Shown here: positions 18,933 through 28,684 of the stretch, piece by piece | How positions within the stretch are numbered: the first letter of the stretch is position 1 | How the letters are laid out: each line of letters opens with the position of its first letter | NCBI RefSeq assembly: GCF_019469425.1 | Contig: NZ_CP048272.1 | Coordinates: 1,054,001 to 1,118,000 of the forward strand | Direction: 5' to 3' | DNA: 64,000 nt | DNA from: Bifidobacterium asteroides | Lineage (GTDB): Bacteria > Actinomycetota > Actinomycetes > Actinomycetales > Bifidobacteriaceae | Made by a program: the position numbers and the translations under genes | Notes under the pieces: generated by a model | Databases searched by the model: none | Told to the model about the DNA's origin: nothing | What the model saw: only the letters and a program-made list of their open reading frames with translations

Positions 18933-19092
18933 CCATTCCCGCAGACAATTTCGGCACTGCAAGGTGCATGGCTTTTACAGGCCCGTTGGCAGCCATCGTG
19001 AAACCATACCCATACGAAGACAATCAACCGACAAGGTCATGTCGGACAATTCAGCTGAACCAGTTGGATGAATATAAGGAGGATGAGGATCA

Positions 19093-19506
19093 ATGCCACA
19101 GTCTTCGAAGGACCAGGAAGTACGTTTGAATCCGGTCATAGCAGCCAGGCTCAAGAAGGATGCCAAGGGACTTGTGGCCGCTGTGGTCCAGCAGTATGAC
19201 AGCCATCAGGTGCTCATGGTCGGGTACATGGATGAGGAGGCCTTGAGACGCACCCTGACCACGGGCAGGGTCACCTTCTGGTCCCGCTCCAGGCAGGAAT
19301 ACTGGCGCAAGGGAGATACCTCCGGGCACGTCCAATACGTCAAGGGCGTCAGCATCGACTGCGACGGGGACGCGTTGCTTATCGAAGTCGACCAGGTGGG
19401 AGCGGCCTGCCATACCGGACACAGGTCCTGTTTTGAAGCCGGAGGACCCTTGCCAGCGGTGCAAGGCAACCGTACGCAGGCACAAATGCGGAGCGAGGAA
19501 GGGTAA
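19093..19506 (+). CDS. hisI: Phosphoribosyl-AMP cyclohydrolase
   Basis: A 137-residue enzyme opening the adenine ring of phosphoribosyl-AMP in histidine synthesis. Metal-binding cysteines and acidic residues appear in [32 protein letters not shown], with [16 protein letters not shown] ahead of them. Both patterns are diagnostic. AAGGAGGATGAGG upstream gives an unusually strong ribosome site. Pyrophosphohydrolase (HisE) is separate at 24302, as is typical outside the HisIE fusion. The trpCB fusion gene begins 65 bases after its stop. Confidence 0.95.
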   Translation: MPQSSKDQEVRLNPVIAARLKKDAKGLVAAVVQQYDSHQVLMVGYMDEEALRRTLTTGRVTFWSRSRQEYWRKGDTSGHVQYVKGVSIDCDGDALLIEVDQVGAACHTGHRSCFEAGGPLPAVQGNRTQAQMRSEEG

Positions 19507-19570
19507 TCCAGTGCAGAAAAACGCTAAGGTTGTGGCAGGGAACACACAGGAAACTGGAGGGAAGGGCTCT

Positions 19571-21676
19571 ATGACCGTCTTGGATGAACTGGTGGCCGGC
19601 GCCGTAGAGGATGCAAGGAGCCGGGTACAGAAGATTCCCTTGGAAAGCCTCAAGCAACAGGTCAGGAGCATGAAGCGCAAACCCCTGGACACTGCGCGAC
19701 TGCTCAGGGAGAGTGTCGGCATTCCAATCATCGCGGAAATCAAGCGTGCCTCGCCCTCTAAGGGGTACCTTGCCGACATCAAAAACCCCGCCGCCCTGGC
19801 CCGGCAGTATGCCAACGGGGGCGCTTCGGCCATATCGGTCCTGACCGAGGGCAGGCGCTTCCTGGGGTCTTTGGAGGATCTGCGGCAGGTCAGACAGGCC
19901 GTGGGCATTCCCGTGCTCAACAAGAACTTCATTGTTTCTGACTATCAGGTCTGGGAGTCCAGGGCCAACGGAGCGGATATGATCCTGCTGATTGTCGCTG
20001 CCCTGGATGACACCCGCCTCAAGCACCTGCTCGACCTAGCCGGGAGCCTAGGCATGACCGCCCTGGTCGAAACGCATGATCGCCAGGAGATCGAGCGGGC
20101 CATCGCGGCCGGTGCCAGGGTGATCGGCATCAACGCCCGGAATCTGAAGGACCTGAATGTTGACGTTGACCAGTATGCCCGGCTGGCTTCCAACCTGCCC
20201 AAGGATGTGGTCAAGGTGGCCGAGTCCGGAGTGTTTGGCACGGTCGAGTTGGAGCGGTACGCCCGTGCCGGGGCCGATGCGGTTCTGATAGGAGAAGGCC
20301 TGGTCACCTCCCAGGATCAGGAGGGTACCGTCCGCCTGCTGGTTCAGGCTGGTCACAGTTTCAAGGCCGCCGAGGCAAGGCCCCTGTCGACCCATGACGG
20401 TCCCTATTTCGGCCCCTATGGCGGACGTTTCGTACCTGAGGCCCTGGTTGGCGCCCTTGACGAGCTGGAGCGGGTCTACAAGGAGGCCAAGGCTGATCCG
20501 GCCTTTCGTGAGGAGTTGAACAGACTCAACAGGGTCTATGTGGGGCGCCCCTCGGCTCTGACGCCAGCTCCCAGGTTCGCCAAGCTGATCAGCGATCGGG
20601 TCGGCGGCCAGGTCAGGGTCTTCCTGAAGCGGGAGGATCTGAATCACACTGGTGCCCACAAGATCAACAACGCCTTGGGTCAGGGGCTTCTGGTCAAACG
20701 TATGGGCAAGACCCGCGTCATCGCGGAGACCGGCGCCGGTCAGCACGGTGTGGCCACGGCTACGGTCTGCGCTCTCCTGGGCTTCAAGTGCCGAATCTAC
20801 ATGGGGCAGATCGACGCCCGCAGGCAGGCCCTGAATGTAGCCAGAATGAGGATGCTGGGAGCCGAAGTCGTCGAAGTGGCCACCGGGACCAGAATCCTCA
20901 AAGATGCCATAAACGAGGCCCTGCGCGACTGGGTGACCAACGTGGAGTCCACACACTACCTGCTGGGCACGGTGGCCGGCCCCCACCCCTTCCCGACCAT
21001 CGTCAGGGACTTTCAGAAGGTCATCGGTGAAGAGGCTTCCGCACAGCTTTCCGCATACGGCATCGACCATCCCGACGGGGTTGTGGCCTGTGTCGGCGGA
21101 GGCTCCAACGCCATCGGCATCATGAACACCTTCCTGGACGATCCCAGGGTCTCCCTTTATGCATACGAGGCCGGCGGAGACGGACCCAGCTCGGGCAAGC
21201 ACGCCATCCGCCTGTCGCCAGGCACAGGACAGGTCGGCGTCTTCCAAGGGGCCAAGTCCTATCTGTTGGAGGACGACCAGGGCCAGACCATGGATACCTA
21301 CTCCATCTCCGCCGGCCTGGATTACGCCTCGGTTGGACCTGAGCACGCCTGGCTGCACGACATGGGCCGGGTCAAGTATGACTATGCGACTGATCAGGAG
21401 GCCATGCAGGCTTTCAGTGACCTCTGCCGGACCGAGGGCATCATCCCTGCCCTGGAGTCCTCGCACGCCCTGGCTGGAGCCAGCAAGGCGGCCACCGACC
21501 TTCTGCGCAGGGGAATCAAGAATCCTGTCATTCTGATCAACATCTCAGGCAGGGGCGACAAGGATGTAGCCACGGCGGGCAGGTGGTTCAGGTACCTGTC
21601 CGAGCAGGAGGCCAGCGATCTGGAAGCCCAGGCCGGGCACAGCAAGAGCGATCAAGCAGAAGAGGAGGTCCGATGA
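19571..21676 (+). CDS. trpCB: Bifunctional indole-3-glycerol phosphate synthase / tryptophan synthase beta chain
   Basis: A single 701-residue frame fuses two tryptophan enzymes. Residues 1 to about 270 are Trp[43 protein letters not shown] and VAESGVF match its TIM-barrel active site. About residue 275 onwards is Trp[27 protein letters not shown] with the PLP lysine near 362, and GGGSNAIG for phosphate binding. The junction carries no stop or frameshift, so the fusion is genuine. Start: ATG 19571 has GAAGG five bases upstream; a GTG at 19511 with GGAAGGG is a second option giving 20 extra residues. TrpE, normally between hisI and trpC in relatives, is not here. Confidence 0.92.
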   Translation: MTVLDELVAGAVEDARSRVQKIPLESLKQQVRSMKRKPLDTARLLRESVGIPIIAEIKRASPSKGYLADIKNPAALARQYANGGASAISVLTEGRRFLGSLEDLRQVRQAVGIPVLNKNFIVSDYQVWESRANGADMILLIVAALDDTRLKHLLDLAGSLGMTALVETHDRQEIERAIAAGARVIGINARNLKDLNVDVDQYARLASNLPKDVVKVAESGVFGTVELERYARAGADAVLIGEGLVTSQDQEGTVRLLVQAGHSFKAAEARPLSTHDGPYFGPYGGRFVPEALVGALDELERVYKEAKADPAFREELNRLNRVYVGRPSALTPAPRFAKLISDRVGGQVRVFLKREDLNHTGAHKINNALGQGLLVKRMGKTRVIAETGAGQHGVATATVCALLGFKCRIYMGQIDARRQALNVARMRMLGAEVVEVATGTRILKDAINEALRDWVTNVESTHYLLGTVAGPHPFPTIVRDFQKVIGEEASAQLSAYGIDHPDGVVACVGGGSNAIGIMNTFLDDPRVSLYAYEAGGDGPSSGKHAIRLSPGTGQVGVFQGAKSYLLEDDQGQTMDTYSISAGLDYASVGPEHAWLHDMGRVKYDYATDQEAMQAFSDLCRTEGIIPALESSHALAGASKAATDLLRRGIKNPVILINISGRGDKDVATAGRWFRYLSEQEASDLEAQAGHSKSDQAEEEVR

Positions 21677-22566
21677 TGGTCAACCAGCAATGGCAATGGC
21701 AGAAAGCCCCCGTCCGGCCCGCTCAGCCAAGGGGGGTCAGCCGCACGCCCAGCCCGTTGGCGTCCACTTTGCAGGCCCTTCGCCAGCAGGGCAGGCCGGC
21801 ATTCATCGGTTACTTCCCCTACGGATTCCCCGACGTGCCCACATCCTTGGAGGCCATGCGGGTCATGGTGAAAAGCGGGGTCGACATCGTCGAGATAGGA
21901 CTGCCATACAGCGACCCGGTCATGGATGGCCCGGTCATCCAGGCAGCCAGCAAGTGCGCCATCGACAATGGCGTCAAGGTCGAGGGTGTCTTCGATGCTG
22001 TCCGTCAGGTCCAGGCAGATGGCGCAAGGGCACTGGTCATGAGCTACTGGAATCTGATTCTGCATCGCGGGGTAGCTGATTTTGCGCGGCGCATGGCCGA
22101 GGCCGGCGGGTCCGGGCTGGTCACCCCGGATCTAATTGTCGACGAATCCGGGGAATGGATAGAGCAGTCAGATCGGTATGGCCTTGATCGGGTCTATCTG
22201 GTCTCGCCAGACTCCACCGATGCGCGTCTGCAGCTCACCTCACGCGCTGCCAGGGGCTTCGTTTATGCGACCTCCCGGATGGGCGTCACCGGGGAACGAG
22301 CCAGCATGTCCACCTCTGCCCAGAACTTGGTGGCGAGGGTCAGGCTTGCTGGCGCCCCTTATGTATGCGTAGGCATCGGGGTTTCGACCGCCCAGCAGGC
22401 CTCCCAGGTCGGCGCATACGCGGATGGGGTCATCGTCGGCTCGGCCCTGGTCCACTGTCTTCTGGATGACGAGGGCAGGCCGCGGAAGGACCGCAGAAAG
22501 GCGCTGGAAATCCTGTCTGAGGTCTGCTCCGACCTGCGTTGGGGCATCTCCCAGGCCAGGAAGTGA
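21673..22566 (+). CDS. trpA: Tryptophan synthase alpha chain
   Basis: A 297-residue TIM barrel that cleaves indole-3-glycerol phosphate and passes indole to the TrpB part of the fused enzyme. [38 protein letters not shown] and the late [11 protein letters not shown] and [11 protein letters not shown] are family motifs; the catalytic Glu is in [10 protein letters not shown]. About 30 residues of poorly conserved N-terminal extension precede the barrel. Its ATG overlaps the trpCB stop (ATGA), with AGGAGGT at 21663-21669; ATG 21676 is an equally placed alternative. Coupling by overlap means stoichiometric production with TrpB. Confidence 0.95.
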   Translation: MMVNQQWQWQKAPVRPAQPRGVSRTPSPLASTLQALRQQGRPAFIGYFPYGFPDVPTSLEAMRVMVKSGVDIVEIGLPYSDPVMDGPVIQAASKCAIDNGVKVEGVFDAVRQVQADGARALVMSYWNLILHRGVADFARRMAEAGGSGLVTPDLIVDESGEWIEQSDRYGLDRVYLVSPDSTDARLQLTSRAARGFVYATSRMGVTGERASMSTSAQNLVARVRLAGAPYVCVGIGVSTAQQASQVGAYADGVIVGSALVHCLLDDEGRPRKDRRKALEILSEVCSDLRWGISQARK

Positions 22567-22603
22567 ATGGTGCTGTAAGGCCCAGGGGCTAGATTGGGGC
22601 TTT

Positions 22604-23515
22604 ATGACGCTTGCCTACATTCCATCGCCGGGAATATCCAGTTTTCAACTGGGGCCGGTCACTATCAGGTTCTATGCACTGACCATGCTCCTGGCCATCA
22701 TCGTGGCTGCCTGGATCACGGCCAGGCGCTGGAAGAAGGAGGGTGGCCGGACCGACCAGATTCTGGACATCGCCATCTGCGCAGTACCGGCCGGTATCGT
22801 CGGCGCAAGGCTCTACCACGTCATCACCACCCCTGAGCGGTATTTCGGAGCTAATGGCAACCCAGCAGACATCCTGCGCATCTGGCGCGGAGGCCTGGGC
22901 ATCTGGGGTGCAGTTCTCCTGGGAGCTCTGGCAGCCTGGGCCTGGTGCCGCCACAAGAATTACCCGACCGCCCTGCTGGCCGACAGCGTGGCTCCTGCCC
23001 TTCTGGTGGCCCAGGCCATCGGGAGGCTGGGCAACTGGTTCAACCAGGAGCTCTACGGGGCTCCCACCATGCTGCCCTGGGGACTGAAGATCGATGCGGC
23101 AGGTTCCGCCATCGGCAGTAGCGAACAGTGCTATGACGGGGCCACCTGCCCGACCGGCACCCTCTTCCAACCCACATTCCTGTATGAGATGATCTGGAAT
23201 CTAATCGGCGCGGCCCTCCTGGTCTGGATCGGTCACAAGGCGGTGAACGTCCTCAAGGCCGGCTCCCTCTTCGCCCTGTATGTCATGTGGTACACACTGG
23301 GGCGCACCTGGATCGAGGCCCTTCGCATCGACTTCGCCCACGAATTCCTCGGGGTCAGAGTCAACGTCTGGGTGTCCATGACGGTCTTCTTCCTGGCGGC
23401 TGCAGCCTTCGTCCTCATAGCGCGCAAGGGCAAGCCGACCTCCCTGCTGTCAGAAAAGCTGAGGACCATCACCGAACTCGAGGTGCGTCAGGAATCCGAA
23501 GCCCAGAACAAGTAG
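22604..23515 (+). CDS. lgt: Prolipoprotein diacylglyceryl transferase
   Basis: A 303-residue membrane enzyme that adds diacylglycerol to the lipobox cysteine of prolipoproteins. The protein has about seven membrane segments and the Lgt signature GRLGNWFNQELYG. The PSPGISSFQLGPVTIRFYAL start and the late YTLGRTWIEALRID region are also family-specific. The longer frame to 22424 runs inside trpA and is a shadow. ATG 22604 has a modest GGGG upstream. It follows trpA by 37 bases, as in Mycobacterium. It would lipidate proteins such as the one at 4503-6122. Confidence 0.95.
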   Translation: MTLAYIPSPGISSFQLGPVTIRFYALTMLLAIIVAAWITARRWKKEGGRTDQILDIAICAVPAGIVGARLYHVITTPERYFGANGNPADILRIWRGGLGIWGAVLLGALAAWAWCRHKNYPTALLADSVAPALLVAQAIGRLGNWFNQELYGAPTMLPWGLKIDAAGSAIGSSEQCYDGATCPTGTLFQPTFLYEMIWNLIGAALLVWIGHKAVNVLKAGSLFALYVMWYTLGRTWIEALRIDFAHEFLGVRVNVWVSMTVFFLAAAAFVLIARKGKPTSLLSEKLRTITELEVRQESEAQNK

Positions 23516-23604
23516 GGCAGGGTCGGCCACCCAAGGATCGGGACCTGTGCAATTGAGCCACAAACCGGTGCCGCCGGTCTTCCGTACAACATAGACTAAT
23601 CTCC

Positions 23605-24270
23605 ATGAGCATTCAGATAGCACCCAGCATTCTTTCCGCCGATTTCGCCAACTTGGAGCGGGATCTCAAGGCTATTGCCAATGCCGATATGGTCCACGTG
23701 GACGTGATGGACCACCACTTTGTTCCCAACTTGACGCTTGGCGAGCCTGTGGTGGAGCGCATCTGCCAGGTGACCCACCTGCCGGTGGACGTCCATCTGA
23801 TGATCGAGGACCCAGACCGCTGGGCTCCTGAATTCGCCAAGTTGGGTGTAGCCTCCGTCACCTTCCACACCGGGGCCGTCCATGCCCCGGTCCGTTTGGC
23901 CCGCCAGCTGCACGACATGGGGGCCAAGGCCTGCCTGGCCGTGCGCCCTGCCGAGCCTGTTGAGCCGATCTTCGATATTTTGAATGAGTTTGACATGATT
24001 CTGGTCATGACCGTGGAGCCAGGCTTCGGCGGCCAGCAGTTCCTGGACAATCAGATGCCTAAGACCCGCCGCCTGCGTGACCAGATAACCGCCCGTGGCC
24101 TCAAGACCCACATCCAGGTGGATGGCGGGGTAAGCCCCACTACGGCCCCCATCGTGGCAGAGGCTGGAGCCGATGTCCTGGTGGCAGGCTCCGCGGTCTA
24201 CGGCGCTGACGACCCGGCCAAGGCCATTGACCAGATCAGGCAGGCCGCACAGGTAAGCTACAAGGACTGA
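23605..24270 (+). CDS. rpe: Ribulose-phosphate 3-epimerase
   Basis: A 221-residue TIM barrel interconverting ribulose-5-phosphate and xylulose-5-phosphate. [22 protein letters not shown] starts the barrel, [14 protein letters not shown] carries metal-binding His and Asp, and [14 protein letters not shown] and [11 protein letters not shown] bind phosphate. Xylulose-5-phosphate is the phosphoketolase substrate in the bifid shunt, so the enzyme is central to sugar catabolism here. No clear Shine-Dalgarno is visible before ATG 23605. hisE follows after 31 bases. Confidence 0.95.
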   Translation: MSIQIAPSILSADFANLERDLKAIANADMVHVDVMDHHFVPNLTLGEPVVERICQVTHLPVDVHLMIEDPDRWAPEFAKLGVASVTFHTGAVHAPVRLARQLHDMGAKACLAVRPAEPVEPIFDILNEFDMILVMTVEPGFGGQQFLDNQMPKTRRLRDQITARGLKTHIQVDGGVSPTTAPIVAEAGADVLVAGSAVYGADDPAKAIDQIRQAAQVSYKD

Positions 24271-24301
24271 CAGGTTTTGCAGGAAGAATGGAGATAGCCA
24301 G

Positions 24302-24565
24302 ATGAAGACCTTCGATGGGTTGTTTGCAGAGCTCACAACCAAGGCCATGGAGCGCCCAGAAGGATCCTTGACTGTTGCCGAGCTGGACAAGGGCACGCAT
24401 TTCATCGGCAAGAAGATCAATGAAGAGGCCGGGGAGACCTGGATCGCCGCTGAATACGAGGGCAAGAAGCGGACGGCCGAAGAGATGAGTCAGCTGCTGT
24501 ATCACATCCAGGTCATGATGATCGATCGGGGCATCACCCTGGAGGATGTCTACAGGTACCTGTGA
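24302..24565 (+). CDS. hisE: Phosphoribosyl-ATP pyrophosphohydrolase
   Basis: An 87-residue MazG-like all-alpha enzyme, the second step of histidine synthesis. The family's acidic helix is seen in [17 protein letters not shown], with the following [28 protein letters not shown] as the C-terminal helix. GGAG precedes ATG 24302. The gene is free-standing, not fused to hisI, and sits directly ahead of hisG. Confidence 0.93.
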   Translation: MKTFDGLFAELTTKAMERPEGSLTVAELDKGTHFIGKKINEEAGETWIAAEYEGKKRTAEEMSQLLYHIQVMMIDRGITLEDVYRYL

Positions 24566-24616
24566 CTCTCAATCCCATCCCGCTGTAGATTCGCTTCCGC
24601 GATTAGGAGGTTGGCC

Positions 24617-25468
24617 GTGTTGAAGGTCGCGGTGCCCAATAAAGGCATGTTGTCCCAGCCCGCATGGAGGCTGCTGTCAGAGTCTGGCTACCGTCTGCGT
24701 TCCAACGACCGGCAGTTGGTCGTTGATGACGTGGACAACGGCATCCAGCTCTTTTACTTAAGGCCCAACGACATAGCTGTCTATGTCGGCCTGGGGACCA
24801 TCGATCTGGGCATCACGGGGCGCGATCTTCTGCTGAACTCTGGCACCGGGGCTGTAGAAGTCATGCAGCTTGGATTCGGCGCGTCCGCCTTCAGGTTCGC
24901 CGCTCCGGGGACTAGCTCCATTAGGACCTTGCAGGACGTGGACGGCAGGCGGATCGCCACCACTTTCGACCGACTTCTTGAGGACTACCTGACAAGCAAG
25001 GGGCTCAAGGCCGAACTGATCCACCTGGACGGGGCAGTGGAGTCGTCAGTCCAGCTGGGAGTAGCCGACCTGATCGCCGATGTGGTCTCGACCGGCACCA
25101 CCCTGCGCAATGCCGGGCTTCGGGTTTTCGGCGATCCCATTCTGAAGTCGGAGGGGATTCTCATCAGGTCGCCCCGCCTGGATCCGAATGATGAGCGGCT
25201 AGCGGTCATGTCCCGCAGGTTGGAGGGCGTGCTGACAGCCCGTCGCTATGTACTGATGGATTACGACATCCCGGTCGAGCGTGTAGCCATGGCTGTAGGC
25301 ATCACGCCCGGGTACGAGTCGCCGACAGTCTCCTCCCTGCACGACAAGCAGTGGGCGGCTGTCAGGGCCATGGTCCCCAGGGACCAGGTGAACAACCTGA
25401 TGGACCGTCTCTATGAGATCGGTGCGCGTGCCATCCTTGTAACAGCCCTTCAAGCTTCTAGAATGTAG
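24617..25468 (+). CDS. hisG: ATP phosphoribosyltransferase (long form)
   Basis: A 283-residue enzyme catalysing the first step of histidine synthesis. [20 protein letters not shown] is the expected N-terminus, and [20 protein letters not shown] is the PRPP-binding motif. The length includes the C-terminal regulatory domain of the long HisG class, which binds histidine as feedback inhibitor. A GTG start at 24617 has AGGAGG six bases upstream; TTG 24611 and TTG 24620 are in frame but less well spaced. pgsA starts four bases after its stop. Confidence 0.95.
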   Translation: MLKVAVPNKGMLSQPAWRLLSESGYRLRSNDRQLVVDDVDNGIQLFYLRPNDIAVYVGLGTIDLGITGRDLLLNSGTGAVEVMQLGFGASAFRFAAPGTSSIRTLQDVDGRRIATTFDRLLEDYLTSKGLKAELIHLDGAVESSVQLGVADLIADVVSTGTTLRNAGLRVFGDPILKSEGILIRSPRLDPNDERLAVMSRRLEGVLTARRYVLMDYDIPVERVAMAVGITPGYESPTVSSLHDKQWAAVRAMVPRDQVNNLMDRLYEIGARAILVTALQASRM

Positions 25469-25472
25469 TCGG

Positions 25473-26096
25473 ATGGCACTGATCGATCGAATTTCACGCA
25501 GCAGGTACAGCCCTGAGCCGCGTTCCGTGATTCTCACTGTACCGAATCTCATCAGCCTGCTCCGCATCCTATCCATTCCTCTTATCGCCTATCTGGTGGC
25601 CAACCGGCATCTGATCATCTCCCTGGTAGTGATGCTGATTTCGGCCCTGTCAGACGGTGTGGACGGGATCATTGCCCGCAGGTTCAACCAGGTCAGCAAG
25701 CTGGGGCAGATCCTGGACCCGGTGGCCGATCGTCTGCTCATTCTCTGCTCCGTCCTTGCCTTGAGCATCGCCTCCATCCTGCCCTGGTGGCTTCTGGCCC
25801 TCGTCGGTGCTCGGGATGTGCTCATGGGCCTGCTGGTTCTGGCGCTGGCCCAGCACGGCTATGGCCCTCTACCGGTCCACTTCGCGGGCAAGACCGGGAC
25901 GGCCGTGCTCATGCTGGCCATACCTGCCCTGATTTTTGCGGATGTGGGCACGTCGGCCTTCTTCCGCTTCTTCCATCTGGTGGCTCTTGCGGCTGTGATC
26001 TGGGGTGTGGCGCTCTACTGGTTGGCCGGGCTGATCTACGCACGTCAGGGCATCGGACTGCTTTGCCAGGACCGTCAGGACGGTCATCATGACTGA
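25473..26096 (+). CDS. pgsA: CDP-alcohol phosphatidyltransferase (PgsA-like)
   Basis: A 207-residue membrane enzyme with the complete CDP-alcohol phosphotransferase motif DGIIAR...G...D...D at about residues 66-90: DG, AR eight residues before the Gly, and two Asp residues, which are catalytic. It has about five hydrophobic segments. Substrate could be glycerol-3-phosphate or inositol-phosphate; the motif alone does not decide. The position ahead of two DUF881 genes, a DUF1290 gene, garA and ftsR is the same as for M. tuberculosis pgsA2 (Rv1822), and supports a PgsA-type call. No strong Shine-Dalgarno is visible, so translation may couple to hisG, which ends four bases earlier. Confidence 0.88.
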   Translation: MALIDRISRSRYSPEPRSVILTVPNLISLLRILSIPLIAYLVANRHLIISLVVMLISALSDGVDGIIARRFNQVSKLGQILDPVADRLLILCSVLALSIASILPWWLLALVGARDVLMGLLVLALAQHGYGPLPVHFAGKTGTAVLMLAIPALIFADVGTSAFFRFFHLVALAAVIWGVALYWLAGLIYARQGIGLLCQDRQDGHHD

Positions 26097-27045
26097 GCCG
26101 CAAATGATGCCTGAATCCTTCCCTGTGCCGCCCGACCGTGCCCTGATTCACCGCCGGGCGGCTTTTTCGCATTCCACTGCTGGTTTGGAGCGCCACTATG
26201 TGGATCAGGAAAGTTCTGAGCCTGCCCAGGAGTCCACACGTCGGCGCATGGCCGATGAGTCCCTGAGGCTGATCGATGATCTGACCAACCGCCCCATGGA
26301 TCCCATGTTCGAGGATGCCCGCCTGTTGCCCGCTGAGCGCCGATCACCGCTGAGCGTCTGGGTGAACAGGATCCTGGTCTTCGTCATCTGTGTGCTGGTC
26401 GGATTGGCCGGCACTGGCATAGTTCAGGTGCTGCACCGTGATCCGCGTCAGAAGGTGCGCGAAAAGCTGATTACCCAGGTAGAGGCGGTCAGCAAGCGTG
26501 CCAATGACCTTAACGGGCAGATTTCTGACCTCAACGGCAATATCGACACGCTTTCGGATCAAGTGGGCGGCCAAGGCCAGAACAGCACCCAGACGGCCGA
26601 CGATCTGACCAACGGCACCAGCAGGGTGCAGGGCCAGGGCATCGCCATCACCCTGGCCAACCCCATAGCCTCCAAAGATGCCCAGGACAATGCTGATCAA
26701 ATCAAACTGGTCACCGACCAGGACCTGCAGTGGTTTCTGACCAAGCTCTGGTCTGCGGGGGCCGAGGCCATCGCCATCAACGGCAATAGAATAGGAACGC
26801 AGACCTCCGTGCGCACGGCTGGCCAGACCATCCTGGTGGGGACCGCCTCCATCGAGGCACCATACAAGATCGAGGCTATCGGCGATCAGAGCGCCCTGTC
26901 TGATCTGATGGCCCGAAGCGATCTGCAAAGCCGCCTGCGTGACATGAAGAATGCGAACATAACCGTCAATGTGAACAAGCAGCGGCGTCTCAGCCTGAAT
27001 GCTGTAGGTCTGCCTAATCTGTCCTATGCCGGAAGGAGTCATTGA
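26089..27045 (+). CDS. DUF881-family protein, first copy
   Basis: A 318-residue single-pass protein. The cytoplasmic N-terminus (about 90 residues) is followed by one membrane helix (ILVFVICVLVGLAGTGIVQVL), a coiled-coil-like stretch with repeated N, D and L residues, and a C-terminal DUF881 domain with GQGIAITLANP, LWSAGAEAIAINGNRI and SIEAPYKIEAIGD. It is homologous to M. tuberculosis Rv1823, and a second DUF881 copy lies at 27385. Their exact function is unknown; a role near the cell envelope is inferred from the locus. The start overlaps pgsA by eight bases, so the genes form one transcript. Confidence 0.85.
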   Translation: MTEPQMMPESFPVPPDRALIHRRAAFSHSTAGLERHYVDQESSEPAQESTRRRMADESLRLIDDLTNRPMDPMFEDARLLPAERRSPLSVWVNRILVFVICVLVGLAGTGIVQVLHRDPRQKVREKLITQVEAVSKRANDLNGQISDLNGNIDTLSDQVGGQGQNSTQTADDLTNGTSRVQGQGIAITLANPIASKDAQDNADQIKLVTDQDLQWFLTKLWSAGAEAIAINGNRIGTQTSVRTAGQTILVGTASIEAPYKIEAIGDQSALSDLMARSDLQSRLRDMKNANITVNVNKQRRLSLNAVGLPNLSYAGRSH

Positions 27046-27046
27046 C

Positions 27047-27379
27047 ATGTCGGCAATTCTCGGCCTGATCCTGGGCGTGGTGGCGGGCATATTGCTCAAG
27101 CCCGACATTCCCATCGTCCTGCAGCCCTATCTGCCCATTATGGTGGTGGCAGCCTTGGATGCATTGATGGGCGCGGTCCGTTCCTACTTCGAGCGCAGCT
27201 TCTCGGACCGGGTCTTCGTGGTCTCCTTCATCTCCAATGTGATCACCGCCACTCTTCTGGTCTTCCTGGGCAATCAGCTGGGTGTGGGCTCCCAGCTGTC
27301 CACGGCCGTCATCGTGGTCCTAGGCATCCGCATTTTCTCCAACGTCTCCGCTATTCGACGTTTCATTTTCAAGGGGTGA
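27047..27379 (+). CDS. DUF1290 small basic membrane protein
   Basis: A 110-residue membrane protein with about three hydrophobic segments. ILGLILGVVAGILLKPDIPIVLQPYLPIMVVAALDAL is the family's N-terminal pattern, which is followed by a short charged loop and the closing NVSAIRRFIF. It is the Rv1824-type partner of DUF881 proteins and lies between the two copies, as in other actinobacteria. ATG 27047 has GGAAGGAG eight bases upstream. Function unknown; retention of the order across actinobacteria suggests one complex. Confidence 0.88.
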   Translation: MSAILGLILGVVAGILLKPDIPIVLQPYLPIMVVAALDALMGAVRSYFERSFSDRVFVVSFISNVITATLLVFLGNQLGVGSQLSTAVIVVLGIRIFSNVSAIRRFIFKG

Positions 27380-27384
27380 GCATA

Positions 27385-28221
27385 ATGAGACACACCCTCA
27401 TCAGGAAGAAGCGCGATGAACGGATGCCCGAGAGCATTCCGCCCAGGCGGCCTGGGCGGGTCAGGGCTCCATCCGACGATACGCAGACCGGCGCTTTCCC
27501 GGTGGTTCGTCGGCGGCCTCTGCGCACACTCAACTCCAATGCCACCCGGGTCAGGCTGGTCACCAGCGTCCTGGTGGCCCTTATGTGTGCGCTGCTGGGC
27601 TTCGGGTATGCCGTCCAGGTGCGCAATAACCAGTCCTCCTACCAGAGCCTGTCCGAGGAAGAGCTGGTGCGGGTGTTGGATGAGACCAGCAATCAGGTTG
27701 ACAAGCTGGAAGAGCGCAAGAGCCAGCTCAACCAGCAGCTGACCTCCATCAAGTCTGCCGCCGACAAGCAAAAGGAGGCCGCCCGCATCTCCCAGCAGAA
27801 CGAACAGAGCAGCGGCATCCTGTCCGGACGGCTGCCGGCCCAGGGCAGGGGAGTGGTGGTGACAGTCACCGAAGACAGCGACCGTGTGGATGCCTCGACC
27901 ATGTTCAACCTGATCGAGGAGCTGCGCAATGCCGGGGCTGAGGTCATATCCTTCAATGATGTCCGGGTGGTCACCAACACCTATCTGCTGGATACCCGCA
28001 CCGGCCTGCAGTGCGACCATGCCAAGTTGCACAGCCCCTACGTAGTCAAGGCCATCGGAGACCCGGACAGCCTGCAGAATGCCATTCAGATAGCCGGGGG
28101 AGTGGGCTCGCGGATCAAGGTGCAATTCCATGCATCCGTTTCAGTGGACCAGTCCGATAGTGTCAAAATCGACCAGGTTCGACGCGTGCAGGACTATCAG
28201 TATGCAAAGCCTGTAGAATAG
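27385..28221 (+). CDS. DUF881-family protein, second copy
   Basis: A 278-residue single-pass protein: an N-terminal basic region, one membrane helix (LVALMCALLGFGYAVQV), a long predicted coiled coil of about residues 80-140 with Glu/Gln/Lys heptads, and a DUF881 domain with GRGVVVTVTEDSD, ELRNAGAEVISFNDVRVVTNTY and APYVVKAIGD-like ending. It matches Rv1825. GTG 27376 overlaps its own Shine-Dalgarno, so ATG 27385 with AAGGGG at 27371-27376 is the better start. It overlaps the regulatory signals of the DUF1290 gene by position, and garA follows six bases after its stop. Confidence 0.85.
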   Translation: MRHTLIRKKRDERMPESIPPRRPGRVRAPSDDTQTGAFPVVRRRPLRTLNSNATRVRLVTSVLVALMCALLGFGYAVQVRNNQSSYQSLSEEELVRVLDETSNQVDKLEERKSQLNQQLTSIKSAADKQKEAARISQQNEQSSGILSGRLPAQGRGVVVTVTEDSDRVDASTMFNLIEELRNAGAEVISFNDVRVVTNTYLLDTRTGLQCDHAKLHSPYVVKAIGDPDSLQNAIQIAGGVGSRIKVQFHASVSVDQSDSVKIDQVRRVQDYQYAKPVE

Positions 28222-28227
28222 GCAATT

Positions 28228-28671
28228 ATGACAGAACCTATTCCCACTGCAGGCGAGACGACTATCATCGGCATGCCGGCCCTGAATATTCCAGTCACCT
28301 CCAACGGTGACCGTCCACTGACCAAGGACGACCTGGAGACCATGGCCCGATTGCCCGAGGGTACGGCCCTGTTGATCTCTACCAGGGGAGCGGTGTCGGG
28401 ATCACGCTATCTGCTGGACGAGGATCAGGTCAGCGTGGGCCGAGATCCAAAGGCGGACATTCTGTTGGACGACTCAACGGTCTCCCGGGCACACGCTATA
28501 TTTGTACGGACCGATCATGGCTTCCGGGTTGAGGATACTGGCAGTCTCAACGGTACTTACGTCAACCGTGAACGCGTGGACCAGGCAGACCTTCACAACG
28601 GCGACGAAATCATGATCGGCAAGTTCAGGCTGGTCTACTTCGATAATCGGGCAGTCATCTCCAAAAGCTGA
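28228..28671 (+). CDS. garA: FHA-domain protein, GarA/OdhI-like
   Basis: A 147-residue protein with an N-terminal flexible segment containing GETTIIGMPAL and a C-terminal forkhead-associated domain: GSRYLLDEDQVSVGRDPKADILLDDSTVSRAHAIF, then LNGTYVNRERV and LHNGDEIMIGKFRLVYF. In M. tuberculosis GarA and C. glutamicum OdhI, PknG phosphorylates an ETT motif at the equivalent place, and the FHA domain then folds back on it and frees glutamate and 2-oxoglutarate enzymes. The ETT here makes the same switch likely, though its target enzymes in this organism are not established. It sits between DUF881 and ftsR, as in relatives without gcvH. Confidence 0.88.
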   Translation: MTEPIPTAGETTIIGMPALNIPVTSNGDRPLTKDDLETMARLPEGTALLISTRGAVSGSRYLLDEDQVSVGRDPKADILLDDSTVSRAHAIFVRTDHGFRVEDTGSLNGTYVNRERVDQADLHNGDEIMIGKFRLVYFDNRAVISKS

Positions 28672-28684
28672 TAGGGGGCATGGC

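Noticed and set aside
18933-19092. Tryptophan or histidine attenuator or T-box between hisF and hisI
   Set aside because: No His- or Trp-rich leader peptide, no T-box specifier loop and no clear terminator/anti-terminator pair were found.
20048-21466. 472-codon minus-strand frame across trpCB
   Set aside because: Antisense shadow of the TrpC-TrpB fusion, with no domain pattern.
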